Assembly: GCA_963815325.1 (NCBI GenBank)
Contig: CAWFGG010000007.1
Span: forward strand, 186,001 to 250,000
Direction of reading: 5' to 3'
DNA length: 64,000 bases
DNA from: JABDII01 sp963815325
GTDB lineage: Bacteria; Gemmatimonadota; Gemmatimonadetes; Gemmatimonadales; GWC2-71-9
In this document: positions 7,966 to 17,509 of the stretch, piece after piece
How positions within the stretch are numbered: the stretch's first letter is position 1
Layout of the letters: the number at the start of each line of letters is the position of its first letter
Made by a program: the position numbers and the translations under genes
The notes under the pieces: model-generated
Databases searched by the model: none
The model's input: the letters and a program-made list of their open reading frames with translations, nothing else
Told to the model about the DNA's origin: nothing

Positions 7966-10746
7966 TCGGGCCGCGCACCGGTCTGCTGCTCGGGCTCGCG
8001 GATTTTCCTGGGAGCCACGCCCATGGCGGCGCAGGCCAGCGGCGCCATCGGCGGGCGCGTGCGCGATGCCGGCACAACGCAGCCGATCGCGAACGCGCAA
8101 GTCACCATCGACGAGGGTGGCCGCGGGGCCGTCACCAGCGCGGACGGCCGGTTCCGCGTCCGCGTGATCCGAAGCGGCTTCCACACCGTCCGCATCAGGG
8201 CCATCGGGTACCGGCCGGTTCGGCTCGACAGCGTGCTGGTCCGCGGCGGGGAGACCACCACGCTCAACCTGACGCTCACGGCCATGGCCATCGAGGTGGA
8301 AGAGCTGGTGGTCCGGGCCCGGCCCGATCCCGTGCTCGACCCGCTGGCCACGTCGGCCGAGCAGAAGGTGACGGCGGCCAACCTGAGGGAACTCCCGGTT
8401 ACCACGCTGGAGGAAGGCATCGCGCTGTCCGCCGGCACCGTGGGCGAGAGCTACCGCGGCGGGCGGCTTGGGCAGCAGTCCTACATCGTGGACGGCGTCG
8501 GGGTCAAGAACCAACTGGACGCGTCGAGCGGTCCGCTCGGCGTCCGCATTCCGCCCGATATCCTCACCGAGGCATCGCTCGTCACCAACGGTTTCTCGGC
8601 CCGGTACGGTCAGGCCCTTTCCGGCATGATCAACGTCGTGACGCGAGACGGCGGCGAGCAGTGGAGCGGCCGCGTGCTGTACGAGACCGACCGCCCGCTC
8701 TGGCAATCGTGGGACCTGGGGCTCGACCGCGCCGTGGTGACGGCGGACGGCCCGCTCGGCGGCGGGGTCCGCGTGCTGGGCGCGATCGACATCTCAGGCC
8801 GGCTCGATGCCGACCCGGTCAATGCGCCGCGCCCAGCCGATCCGCGCGACCCCAGGTACGATCGGCCGTGGATGCTGCCGCACAACAGCGGTGAGCAGAT
8901 CGACGCCGTCGCCAAGGTGACCATTCCCGTGGGCACCCAGAACACACTCCGCTTCTTCGGCCTTCACTCGGAAGATCAACGACTGCTGTACGATCCGTTG
9001 TACAAGTACGATGTCGAGTTGTCGCCGGGCCGGCGCACCGTCGGGAATCTCCTGACCGGTCACTTCCAACATGCCTCCGGTGCGAGTGCCAAGCTTCCCT
9101 TCGTGGTGGACCTCCGGACGAGCTTCTACAACCGGACATTCGTCCGCGGCACCCTCCAGGACTCGGTCGACTATCTGTTCGGCGCCATCACCGGCCAACG
9201 GCTCCACTTCGTCGGTGAAGATCTCGCCCGGGCGCAGGATACCATCAGCGCCACGGCACCCATTCCGGGGCTTCTCCCACCCGACCTGAGCGACCGCACC
9301 CCGTGGGGCGTGTCGGCATTCTTTTTGGGTCAGGGCTCCCGCGGCGAGATTGCCTGGAATCGGTTCCGCGAGTTCCGCTCGCAACTCGATGTGACGCTGG
9401 GCGTCGGGGCCACCACCGACATCCTGGCCGGTGGCGAGTTGGTAACTCAGCGGGTCCAGACCTTCCAGCGGGTGCAAGGCTACGAGCCGGTGGGCGGCGC
9501 AGTACCGCCCGCTACGGCGTCTGACTTCTCCCCGCTGATTGGCGCCGCCTATGCGGAGGGGCAGGTCCGCGTGGCCGATGTTGCGTTTACCGGAGGCGTG
9601 CGGTACGACCTGTTCGATCCGGGCGCCAAGCTGCCGGGCCAGAATGTCGGCGCCCGGCAGCGGCTGAGCCCGCGGGCCGCGGTGTCGACCGTTCTGGCCG
9701 GCGCCACGGTGGTGGCGAGCTATGGTCTCTTCAGCCAGCCGCCCGATTTCCAGTTTCTGGTTGACGCGGCCTTCGACGACACCACGCGCACCGGCCGCTT
9801 CCGCCGCGGCAACCCGAACCTCGGCTTCGAGAAGGCGACCCAGTTCGAGTTGAGCCTCCGCGCGCGGCCACGGGAGCATCTCTCGCTTCGGCTCAACGCC
9901 TTCGTCAAACGGTTGGAGGGCTTGGTGGCGTCGGTGCCATTGGGGGTGAGCGCCGATTCATCGGTGTTCGGCAACACCGACGTCGGCACGGTAAAGGGCG
10001 GCGAGATCATCTTCGAGCGCGAACCGTACGACGGGTTCGGCGCGCGGGTCACGTACACGCTGCAACAGGCCACGGCCACATCGACGTCCGCCTTCCTACT
10101 GCGTCAGGCCGCCGTGATCGATCCCACCACCGGCGATACCGTGTTTCCGGCGCGGGTCGAGTTTCCGCTCGACTTCGACCGGCGCCACGGGCTCACGATC
10201 ATCCTCCAGGGTAAGATCCCTGAGACCGTAGGCCCGGTGGTGGCCGGCGTCCGCCCGCTCGCGGGGCTCGAGTCGGCCGTGATCGTGCGCTATGGCTCGG
10301 GACTTCCTTTCTCCAGGACCAACGCGGCCGGCGATTCGCTAGTGGGCCTGCCAAACGATTCGCGGCTCCCGTCGCAGTCGACCATCGACCTCCTGGTCCG
10401 CCGGTCGATCCGCTTGGGCGGCACGCAGGGGAGCCTTTACCTCGACATGCGGAACGTCCTCAACCGGAGGAACCTGGTCGCTGTGCGGCGCGACACGGGG
10501 GAGCCGGAGTTGGACGAGCAAGGCATCAAGGACCTGGCCGAGGCGGCCTATCAGGAGCACCCTGAGGCGATTCCGTACGAGTCGCCCCGGTACCGATCCG
10601 AGGCGGATCTCGACGGCAATGGGTTGATCGAGGGGCAGGACGAGCTGCTGCCGCTGTTCGAGGCTGCCGCGCGGGACTTCACCCAGCCGCTCTTCGTCTA
10701 CGGGCCGCCCAGGCTGGTACGGCTCGGCATCGAGATCGCGTTCTAG
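7962..10746 (+). CDS. TonB-dependent receptor with N-terminal CarboxypepD_reg-like domain (one frameshift near 8000)
   Basis: From residue 1 of the main frame (8023): an Ig-like carboxypeptidase-regulatory domain (GAIGGRVRDAGTTQPIANA) to about residue 95, a plug with ELPVTTLEEGIALSAG and SYIVDGVGV, then a long barrel ending in GIEIAF with the C-terminal Phe used for outer-membrane assembly. The main frame has no signal peptide. The adjacent frame does, starting at GTG 7962 (VIGPRTGLLLGLA) and rejoining at IFLGATPMAAQA if one base near 8000 is removed. The GTG overlaps the propeller stop (GTGA). Substrate unknown; a calcium-like DLDGNGLIEGQDE loop sits near the end. Confidence 0.82.
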
Positions 10747-10880
10747 AACACCTCGCACCACACCCCGAGCATGGGAAACAGCCAGCTGCAGCGGTGTCGA
10801 GGCTGGCAGATTTGCCCGGAACATCCTAGCTTCGTGCAGCCGTGATCAGGCTCTGATTGGAACCGCAACGGGGATACGCG

Positions 10881-11333
10881 ATGCCCGCTCTACGTTCGAA
10901 CCTCCGCGCCGTGCTTCTCACCGTCATTCTCGTCGTCGCCCTCATCATCACCACCGTGTTGATCTATCAAGGCGACAGTCCGCTGCTCCGGTCGGGTCTC
11001 GGTGTCGCACTCCTCGCAATCATCGTCTGGACCTCCACCCAGTTACCGAAAGCGGAACAGACCAGCTGGACCACCCCCGAGGGGCCGCGGCGCCGTTTTC
11101 ACCGACTCCGTAGCCAGACAGTGCAGCTCCTGGCCGAGATCAGACGCCTGAATGGGATTGCCGAGGACGAGAAGCGCGGGTTCCGCGATCAACGAACCGC
11201 CGAGTTGGAGATGGAAACGATCGAGGCCCGCATGCGGGAGTTGCTGGGCGGTCTTCGGGCGGCCGCCGGGGTGACAGATCCCGAAGACCAGGCCAACGGG
11301 AGCGACGCGCCTGCCTCGGCCGAGGCGCCCTAG
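10881..11333 (+). CDS. Small two-helix membrane protein with coiled-coil tail
   Basis: 150 residues from ATG 10881; a TTG at 10857 is also in frame. Two hydrophobic segments (about residues 10-30 and 36-54) are followed by a charged, helical tail (LLAEIRRLNGIAEDEKRGF, TAELEMETIEARMRELLGG) and an Ala/Asp-rich end. No family recognised. It stands alone between the receptor and the convergent pilin operon, whose last stop is next to its own. A possible TAGCTT -10 element lies at 10827-10832. Confidence 0.65.
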   Translation: MPALRSNLRAVLLTVILVVALIITTVLIYQGDSPLLRSGLGVALLAIIVWTSTQLPKAEQTSWTTPEGPRRRFHRLRSQTVQLLAEIRRLNGIAEDEKRGFRDQRTAELEMETIEARMRELLGGLRAAAGVTDPEDQANGSDAPASAEAP

Positions 11334-12516
11334 TTACCGAGACAGTTCCTTCCAGGACCCCTGCACCACCCTGACCCCACTCCCACCCAACCGGGCGGTC
11401 GCCTTTTGAAGTGCGCACCGGCTGTAGCGAATGGCCGAGCCGTCGTGGGTCTGCTGCCCTCCGTTCGACGCGTTGGAGCAGAGGATGAGCGCCGTAGAGA
11501 TCGCTTCCATGTTCCCAGTCGCAGCGGGTCGGTGAGATGACCAGACCGTAAAACTGGAGGGGGTCGTCCTGGTCGAGGCGACTATCCACCAGCAGGATGC
11601 CCTGCCCCGCGGAGCCGGCCTGGAGCCTGAACTGGACGTCATTCGGGCTCGAGAAATGGATGATCGGAAAGTAGTCGGCGCATGGCGATCCCGGATTCAG
11701 CGGGTCGCCCCAGTTATTCGGAGCCGCGGTGTCACACACTCCGCCCGCCTCGACCGGACCCACGAACATGGTCGCGATCGAGTCGGTGTAGGACATGTCG
11801 GCCATGGCCACCAGGTCGGCGTAGGTGTACGAGCCGAACTGGGAGAATCGCGTGTCATCCATGGTGGAGTCGACCCGGATCGTCGGATTTCCCATGAGGG
11901 AGCCCGCGCCCTGCGTCACCGAGGTTCCTGCCGCCACCTCCACCGCGGGTACGGCCGGGCCGGCCGAGTCGCAGGTCCACCCAGGGGGATTGGTATCGTT
12001 GCCGTCGATGCTCGCTGTGGCATCCTCAACGAGACTGATGGTTCCCCGAGTGGTCAGTGCGGCTTTAGGCAGGAGAAGACCGGGTTGTAGAAGCGCACCG
12101 ATCTTTCGCTGGCCCTGCGGCGGCCCATCGCTGCCCTCGACCGTCAGACTGTAGAGTTTGTCCCCGCCATCATCGACCCGGTGAAACACCGCCCGAAAGG
12201 CGGCGCCGTTGTCCGGCAACGTGCGCCATCCCAAGTCGGCGCTGTCGCCGGGATTCGGGGTCAGGGTGTCGTAGCGGGCCGAGTCCCACTCGGCGATGAG
12301 TTGATGGGCGCCGGCCTCGGCCGCGTAGAACGCCTTGGTCGACTCGAGCGAGCTGCCACCGGCTTCCCGCTCGTGCCCGGCCATTTGAATGGATGTGACG
12401 GCGATCACCGAGAGCACCACCAGGGCGAGCAGCACGATGGGCAGGGCCATCCCTCGCTCCGATTGCATGGAGCGTGGCGATAGTCCGTCGTGCGCTACCT
12501 GACGTACACCTGGCAT
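11334..12516 (-). CDS. PilX-like minor pilin / pilus assembly protein (one frameshift)
   Basis: Starts at ATG 12516 (alternative 12468, MQSERGMALPIVLL). The hydrophobic N-terminal helix ALPIVLLALVVLSVIAVTS, preceded by a short basic leader, and the later FYAAEAGAHQ match PilX N-terminal regions. The rest is a secreted, disulfide-capable domain ending in GGQQTHDGSAIRYSRCALQ. The frame breaks about 11525-11535, between ISPT/DLYG and ALILCSN, and dropping one base restores it; 1183 bases leaves a remainder of one. It is a paralogue of the gene upstream (12659-13944). Last gene of the pilin operon. Confidence 0.7.
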
Positions 12517-12658
12517 GAGCCCCAGCCTCCGCTCGTGGGTCCCTGTTGGTCTATCGCCGCAAGCGTCATGCCGGTGGAATGGACTTCAAATCGACGTTGG
12601 GGTTTCAGTGGTGGCGTATACACCCCTGATCCCGATTGCCACGGTGCCAGCGGCCCCC

Positions 12659-13944
12659 CTAATCATCACCCCCCACCCACCCCCCGCCCGTGTCGACCGG
12701 GGCGGCCGTCACGCTGGGATCGCCGGTGAGATCGACCCAGGTGCCCGGAATGGGCTTGAAGCTGCCGGCCCCGGGCGGCGAGGTTGCGTGCCACCGTCCG
12801 GCGCCTCGTAGGTGACGATTCCAGATCCGTCCTTCAGGATCTTGCCGGCCACGAAGATGCCGTGGTTGTCACCGCTGTTGTTGAAGGCCAGGGCATTGTC
12901 CGGCGCCAGTACCTGGAGCCAGACTCTCGCGCGAGGTGGTCAGGACCCATTCGGCGTTGGCGCCGCCACAGCCGACCAGCTTGAAGTTGGCCGCCGGGCC
13001 GTTCTGGTTGACATAACCGCTCCGCCGAATGATAGGCTTCCGCTCACATAGATCTTGACGGCTGCGCCGGGGGAGCACGGCGAGGCCACCGGACCCGTCG
13101 ACGGCACATTGTGGAAGTAGTAGTGCCCATCCATGAACGTCGTCGGCGTGGACCCGGTGATGGTAAGATCTCCCGTGAACGCGGGTCCAGCGTCACATCC
13201 TGCCCGATCGGTAAGGGGCCGTATTCGGTCGCCGGACCGAACACTGGATCTGCATCAAGGGCAGGGTCGAGTCCGGATTGGCGACGCCCTAGTCGGACAC
13301 GTCACCTCGGCGACGCTATTGGAGCCGCCCCTTCTTTCACTATGCCCGAGACCAGTGAGTGGTCGGAGACCGTCCCTCCGGCATCAGACATTCCCCGTCA
13401 CTGGGGCTCCCATGCCGATGCTGCCGTTGGCGGCGACGTCGCCGATGATGGCCGACTGGGTGTGCTCCAGTCCCGTCAGGGAGAACAGGACGAATTCGAA
13501 CTGCTCTTCAGCCGCCACCGTGACCCCCACCCTTCGGCCCCATTGGCTCGCCGCCGGATCCCACGCTTGAGACGTGATCCGGTATTGCTTACTGGCACTG
13601 TCGCCGAGGTGATGAATTACGGCGTGATAGACCTGTCCATTCTCCGGAATGGGTTGCTTCCCGAGAGAGAGGCTATCGCCGGGACCGGCCAATGCGGTCA
13701 TGGTGTCGTAGCGGGCCGAGTCCCAACTGGCAATCACCTCATGGAGACCGGCCTCCGCCGTGTAGAACGACTTGGTCGTTTGGAGCGATCCGCCGCCGGC
13801 CTGTTTCTGCTGCCCGGCTATCTGAATCGAGGTGACGGCCACCACCGAGAGCACCACCAGGGCAAGCAGCACCATCGGCAGGGCAATACCGCGCTCGGAC
13901 TGACGCGTGCGGACAGCGAGTGAGCCGTGGCGCTTGAAGGTCAT
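12659..13944 (-). pseudogene. PilX-like minor pilin, disrupted by several frameshifts
   Basis: ATG 13944, with GGGAG upstream on the minus strand, opens a leader and helix nearly identical in pattern to the downstream paralogue: SERGIALPMVLLALVVLSVV, then FYTAEAGLHEV. The clean frame runs to about 13384 (GSIGMGAPVTGN). After that, conserved pieces lie in different frames: FTGDLTITGSTPTTFMDG (about 13180-13130), KIYVSGSLSFGG then NQNGPAANFKLVGCGGAN (about 13060-12950), NALAFNNSGDNHGIFVAGK (about 12900-12845), SFKPIPGTWVDLTGDPS (about 12750). The likely stop is at 12659-12661. At least four breaks in 700 bases. The neighbouring PilW and PilV genes are intact, so real decay cannot be excluded. 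Confidence 0.65.
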
Positions 13945-13958
13945 GGTGCTCTCCCGCC

Positions 13959-14825
13959 TCAATTCCTGATCGACACGGCGAAGGCCGTGGAATCGTGTCG
14001 TTCGGCCACCCCGGCGCCGGTCCGTACCCGCCGGAAGCTCTGGGCCCGGATGGCGATACCCACGCGGGCCACTTGGGCACTGTCGGTCGTTTCGGCGCCG
14101 GCCGCATTGAAGTAGTGGAACACCAACCCGCTGTCGGCCGGCGGCATCAGCGGGCCGGTCAGCCGGTCATATGACCCGGCGGACATGAGCCTCCGCCCCA
14201 GCCACCAGCGCCCGCCCTGCTGGAAGATGCCGTACTGAGTCCGGCGGAAGGCGATCATATCGGACCCGATGCCGATTCCGGCCGTGTCCCCCGCTACCAC
14301 CTCGATGACGAGATCGGGCGTAGCCGTCGAGGGCGCCGCACAGGTCGCCATGCCCACCGCGGCCGGATTGGTCCACACCGCCGCCACCTTGAGGCTCTTC
14401 CACGTGCCGCTCGACGGGCTGTAGGCGAGGACACTGTCGTCGACCGTGCCCAGGAAGGTCCCGGTCGGCATGTCGAGGGCGTAGCGCGGCAGCGTGTTGT
14501 CCTTGGCGCACGAGACGGCGTTGCCCTGGACCGCGCGCACGGTAACTGCGAACGGCCCGAGGCCGGTCAAGTCGCCGCGCGAGGCCGAGGCCGCCCGGAG
14601 CTGGTCTCCCAGGAAGGCCGCGGCACCGCGGACGGTCTCGCTCGCATCGACGGTCTGCTGCTGCAGGTCGTAGCGGCGGAGTTGTGAGATCATCACCCCG
14701 AGCACCGCCGTCATCACGATCATGCCGAGCACCAGGGCCACCATGATCTCGGCCAGGGTGAAGCCCCTGGTCGAGCGTAGACCTCGAGACGATCCCGCCT
14801 TGGGGGAGCGGCTATTTCGAGACAT
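13959..14825 (-). CDS. PilW-like minor pilin
   Basis: 288 residues. The leader ends at STRG, followed by FTLAEIMVALVLGMIVMTAV: a prepilin-peptidase site with glycine before the cut and glutamate at +5, then the conserved hydrophobic helix. The remainder is a periplasmic domain with two cysteines in VSCAKDN and MATCAAPS. It overlaps the PilV-like gene by 14 bases and precedes the PilX-like gene by 14, so it is cotranscribed. Expected role: part of the minor pilin complex that primes type IV pilus assembly, or a related secretion pseudopilus. Confidence 0.75.
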   Translation of the reverse strand: MSRNSRSPKAGSSRGLRSTRGFTLAEIMVALVLGMIVMTAVLGVMISQLRRYDLQQQTVDASETVRGAAAFLGDQLRAASASRGDLTGLGPFAVTVRAVQGNAVSCAKDNTLPRYALDMPTGTFLGTVDDSVLAYSPSSGTWKSLKVAAVWTNPAAVGMATCAAPSTATPDLVIEVVAGDTAGIGIGSDMIAFRRTQYGIFQQGGRWWLGRRLMSAGSYDRLTGPLMPPADSGLVFHYFNAAGAETTDSAQVARVGIAIRAQSFRRVRTGAGVAERHDSTAFAVSIRN

Positions 14826-15180
14826 AGGTCACGATGGTATCGGCAAAGGTTTGGGACAGGACCTGGCGCTGGACCACCACCACCACGTGCCGCGGGTTGG
14901 TCCCGGTCACCGTCCAATTGACGGCATGGCCCTGGACGGAATCGGTGCCGGACTGTGACGTGAGCGCCGCCCACCCCAGGGAAGTCAGGGAGTCGACCTT
15001 GCTCTGCACCGCGGTCGCGGCCGAGGTCGATTCCTGCCCGGAATACAGATTGCGAGCGGACACCGCACCCGTGGCGGCAACGCCGAGCACCACGATCGAG
15101 AAGATGGTGATGGCCACCAACACCTCGATCACGGAGAATCCCCCGGTGTTTTTTTGCCGCGTGGGCGCGGGTGTTCTCAT
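14812..15180 (-). CDS. PilV-like minor pilin
   Basis: 122 residues with the class III leader KNTGG and mature start FSVIEVLVAITIFSIVVLGV (glutamate at +5 after the cut). Short globular part (VVVVVQRQVL, FADTIVTYVSK). The start ATG overlaps the FimT-like stop by four bases (ATGA), which supports coupled translation. Minor pilin of the same assembly complex as its neighbours. Confidence 0.75.
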   Translation of the reverse strand: MRTPAPTRQKNTGGFSVIEVLVAITIFSIVVLGVAATGAVSARNLYSGQESTSAATAVQSKVDSLTSLGWAALTSQSGTDSVQGHAVNWTVTGTNPRHVVVVVQRQVLSQTFADTIVTYVSK

Positions 15181-15638
15181 CGCAACAGTTTCCCCAACAA
15201 CGTCATTTCGACCGTCTTCGAGTACCCCGGGAACGAAAAGGTGACCGTCGCATCGCCCTCCTCACAGGCCCCCACCGTGGTGGCCAGGCCCTGCGCGTCG
15301 TAGCAGAGGAGGGTCCGGGTGCTGGACATGCTGGCCGTCGGATCCTGGATCTGCCGTACCGGGCCGACCGTATCGATCACACCGCCGCCGGCCATGCTGG
15401 TGTCGACCTCGATCCAGAAGCGGCCGGCCGCGGCATCGATGTGGAGCTCAGCGACCCGGCCCCGCCGCACCGCGGTCGCCTGGGCGAGCGACTGAGCCGC
15501 GATGAACTCGTTCACCACCGAGCGCCAGCTCATCGACCGCCGCTGAGAGGCCATCCGCGGCACGGCAATGAGCGCCACGACGCCGATGACCACCATCGCC
15601 AGCACCAGCTCGGTGAGACTGTAGCCCCGGTTTCCCAT
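15177..15638 (-). CDS. FimT/GspH-like pseudopilin
   Basis: 153 residues from ATG 15638; an in-frame upstream codon at 15686 would add 16 residues without a leader signature. Leader MGNRG, then YSLTELVLAMVVIGVVALIA with glutamate at +5. The C-terminal beta-rich domain and the ATAVRRGRVAELHI segment match GspH/FimT. First gene of the minus-strand pilin operon FimT-PilV-PilW-PilX-PilX, about 50 bases after a sigma-54-type site. No major pilin, ATPase or secretin is in the window. Confidence 0.78.
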   Translation of the reverse strand: MGNRGYSLTELVLAMVVIGVVALIAVPRMASQRRSMSWRSVVNEFIAAQSLAQATAVRRGRVAELHIDAAAGRFWIEVDTSMAGGGVIDTVGPVRQIQDPTASMSSTRTLLCYDAQGLATTVGACEEGDATVTFSFPGYSKTVEMTLLGKLLR

Positions 15639-15686
15639 CAGGCTCCCAGAGTCAAATAAATAGACACTTCCACGCAGGTTATTCAT

Positions 15687-15702
15687 GGCACGCGCTGTGC
15701 CA
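15687..15702 (-). promoter_or_regulatory. Sigma-54-type promoter of the pilin operon (palindromic)
   Basis: Read on the minus strand, CTGGCACAGCGCGTGCCAT has GG and GC at exactly the -24/-12 spacing of the sigma-54 consensus. The FimT ATG is about 50 bases downstream. The site is a near-perfect palindrome, so it fits the consensus on both strands, but only the minus strand has a gene downstream. The heptamer ATGGCAC is present here (15685) and again at 15706 and 15755, possible activator sites. Sigma-54 control of pilin genes is known from Pseudomonas; here it is inference. Confidence 0.5.
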
Positions 15703-15966
15703 GCTATGGCACAACAGTTAAAGTCTTATTGTATAACGATTTATGGTTGTTCCTATGGCACCTCGACAACACCCGATTGCCCTACAAGAACCGCATTGTG
15801 AGAGCCATCACCCACGTTTATAGGCGCCTCATTCTTTGACACCAGTTAACTCGTTCGATGGCTGGCTGTTAGCGGCCCTAGGTGCCTGGAATTGGCTGCC
15901 GCTGGAGGACTGTTGGGGTGATGTCGGTTGATCAGCCGGTGTGTCACCGGCGCGTCAACTTCTTGT
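15703..15966. other. AT-richer intergenic region upstream of pilin operon
   Basis: Part of a gap of about 420 bases between the pilin operon and the next gene. Clearly lower GC than its surroundings in the part near 15710-15780 (TTATTGTATAACGATTTATGG). Holds the extra ATGGCAC copies noted for the promoter; no coding region is supported on either strand. Confidence 0.5.
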
Positions 15967-15985
15967 GATCCACGTCACGTGGATC
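15967..15985. promoter_or_regulatory. Perfect palindrome with 9-base arms
   Basis: GATCCACGT, one central C, then ACGTGGATC. It lies downstream of the minus-strand gene at 16062-16739 and far upstream of the pilin genes. Could be an operator or a short hairpin; there is no T-tract to make it a clear terminator. Confidence 0.4.
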
Positions 15986-16061
15986 GGCATGGCTGGCGCT
16001 TATGGATGAGAGGCGTGATCGCTCGAAGGCCGACGACCGCCGAGGGGCCGGAGCCTGCTTC

Positions 16062-16739
16062 CTATCGGCTGAGTCTCCACACCAGTTCGTCCTGATTCTG
16101 GAACCGGATGAGGGGCTCGGGGCCAGGCTCGTAGTAGAAGGCCAGCTCGAGCGGGGCCTCCTCCGTCCCATACTGGATCTGGATGAGGCTCACATCCTCG
16201 GCGCGGCCCCTGCGCCGCACCCGGGTTATGGGGTGGATCTGGAAGTCGGTCTCTCGTTCGCCGACCTGGAACACCAAGGCATCTTCGGCGATTTCGAAGG
16301 TCCGGTCGGCGTACCCGGCGGCGGCGGTCTGCCAGATGCCAACGAGGGCGGGCGGCAGGGATTGGTGCCGGGTGGGAACGATGGACACCATGAGGGCGGC
16401 AAAGGCTACCAGGCTGCTCGCCGCCAAGGAATAGGACCAAATGCGGCGGCGGCGTAGCTGTGCCTTGGTCAGCACCGGCTTGGGCCGGTCCGGCCCCCAA
16501 ACCACCACCGAGATGACGTTCAGGATCCGGAGATAGAAGTCGGGGATGTACAGGTACTCGGGGTCCTTCCACTCTTTCTTACCAAGCAGGAACACCCCGC
16601 CCAGCCTGTGGAGGAAATCTCCCAGGTCCCATTTGGCCGAAAGATCCCCATCGGCCAGCGCAACATAAGGCCCGGCGGGCTCGGGCTTCTCGTCCTCTTC
16701 TTCCTCGAGGAAATCCAGCCAGCCTTCGTCGGGTGCCAT
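16062..16739 (-). CDS. Unknown single-pass membrane protein
   Basis: 225 residues, no family recognised. The acidic N-terminus (DFLEEEEDEKPEPAG) is followed by a region near residues 35-80 and one clear membrane segment about residues 106-125 (SLAASSLVAFAALMVSIVP). The C-terminal half is beta-rich and charged (TFEIAEDALVFQVGERETD), like a small sensor or binding domain outside the cytoplasm. No signal peptide before the segment, so it is probably anchored with the acidic part inside. Isolated gene. Confidence 0.65.
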   Translation of the reverse strand: MAPDEGWLDFLEEEEDEKPEPAGPYVALADGDLSAKWDLGDFLHRLGGVFLLGKKEWKDPEYLYIPDFYLRILNVISVVVWGPDRPKPVLTKAQLRRRRIWSYSLAASSLVAFAALMVSIVPTRHQSLPPALVGIWQTAAAGYADRTFEIAEDALVFQVGERETDFQIHPITRVRRRGRAEDVSLIQIQYGTEEAPLELAFYYEPGPEPLIRFQNQDELVWRLSR

Positions 16740-16858
16740 GGTGGTCCTCGGGACTCATCCGGGAATGCTCGGGCTCCAGAAGACGCCCACATTAGGGGTC
16801 CAAAAACGCCTGATTTTAGAGCAGGAGATGTGCCAGAGCGCTGCCCCGCCAGCTTGCG

Positions 16859-16894
16859 GTGCAAAGGTTTCAAGCAGCCCCAAAGCCTTTGCAC
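16859..16894 (-). terminator. Possible hairpin downstream of the acpH/cta operon
   Basis: Arms GTGCAAAGG and CCTTTGCAC are exact inverted repeats nine bases long with an 18-base loop, 19 bases beyond the acpH-like stop. No T-tract follows, so this is a weak terminator or attenuator candidate. Confidence 0.35.
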
Positions 16895-16912
16895 AGTGCA
16901 CGGGAGGGATGT

Positions 16913-17509
16913 CTAAGGCGCCGTTGCCCCGACCTCCGCTAGCAGCTCGGGAAAGAACCTGGAGAAGTCACGTCGCAGGGCATCATAGTGCTGTTCGAGA
17001 TCGACTACGGCACCGGCCAGGTCGACGTCCCGCTCGAACCGTGCCCTGAATCGGCGGGACATCCGCTCCAGGATGAGGCCGATCCCCTCGACCGAGCCAT
17101 AGCTCGACAGCCAGTCCTGGGCCGCCATGCGCTCGGTGACCCAGCGCATGCCCGGCGGCATCAAATGGGGGTGATCGGCAAAGGTCTGGTAGACATGCGC
17201 GATGAAGGCGGGGAGAGGGTCGGGGTGATAGCGATCCCAGGAGACCGACAGGAAGTGGTCATAGAACACGTCGATCAGGATGCCGGAGAAGATCCCATGC
17301 CGGCCGCGGATCCGGCCCTTGCTCTCGCGAAACACCGGATGGCGGTCGGTGTAGATATCGACGCGGTGGTGGAGGGCGGCGCCTGCCCGAACGACGGGGT
17401 CCAGCTCGTCGGCCGGTGGCCCCACTCCACGAACCAGGTCGGGCAGCAGATTGCCGATGAGCGATCCGGGAGAGTCGTCCGCCAGGTAGAGGTGGGCCAG
17501 GAAATTCAC
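16913..17509 (-). CDS. acpH: ACP phosphodiesterase-like protein (AcpH, DUF479)
   Basis: 198 residues from GTG 17509, close to the family's usual length of about 193. The N-terminus NFLAHLYLADDSPGSLIGN is the AcpH signature; the HD-like histidines are in ALHHRVDIYTDRHPVF, and DVFYDHFLS follows. AcpH of E. coli removes phosphopantetheine from acyl carrier protein. The GTG overlaps the CtaG stop by four bases (GTGA), tying it to the copper-oxidase assembly operon, an odd partner; it may be a read-through neighbour. Longer starts would only add a low-complexity lead. Confidence 0.8.
   Translation of the reverse strand: MNFLAHLYLADDSPGSLIGNLLPDLVRGVGPPADELDPVVRAGAALHHRVDIYTDRHPVFRESKGRIRGRHGIFSGILIDVFYDHFLSVSWDRYHPDPLPAFIAHVYQTFADHPHLMPPGMRWVTERMAAQDWLSSYGSVEGIGLILERMSRRFRARFERDVDLAGAVVDLEQHYDALRRDFSRFFPELLAEVGATAP

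Noticed and set aside
11656..13923. Plus-strand frames across the PilX region
   Set aside because: They are antisense to the pilin genes, whose leaders and conserved blocks are clear on the minus strand.
15697..15702. Sigma-54 promoter acting on the plus strand
   Set aside because: The palindrome fits both ways, but no plus-strand gene follows within several kilobases.
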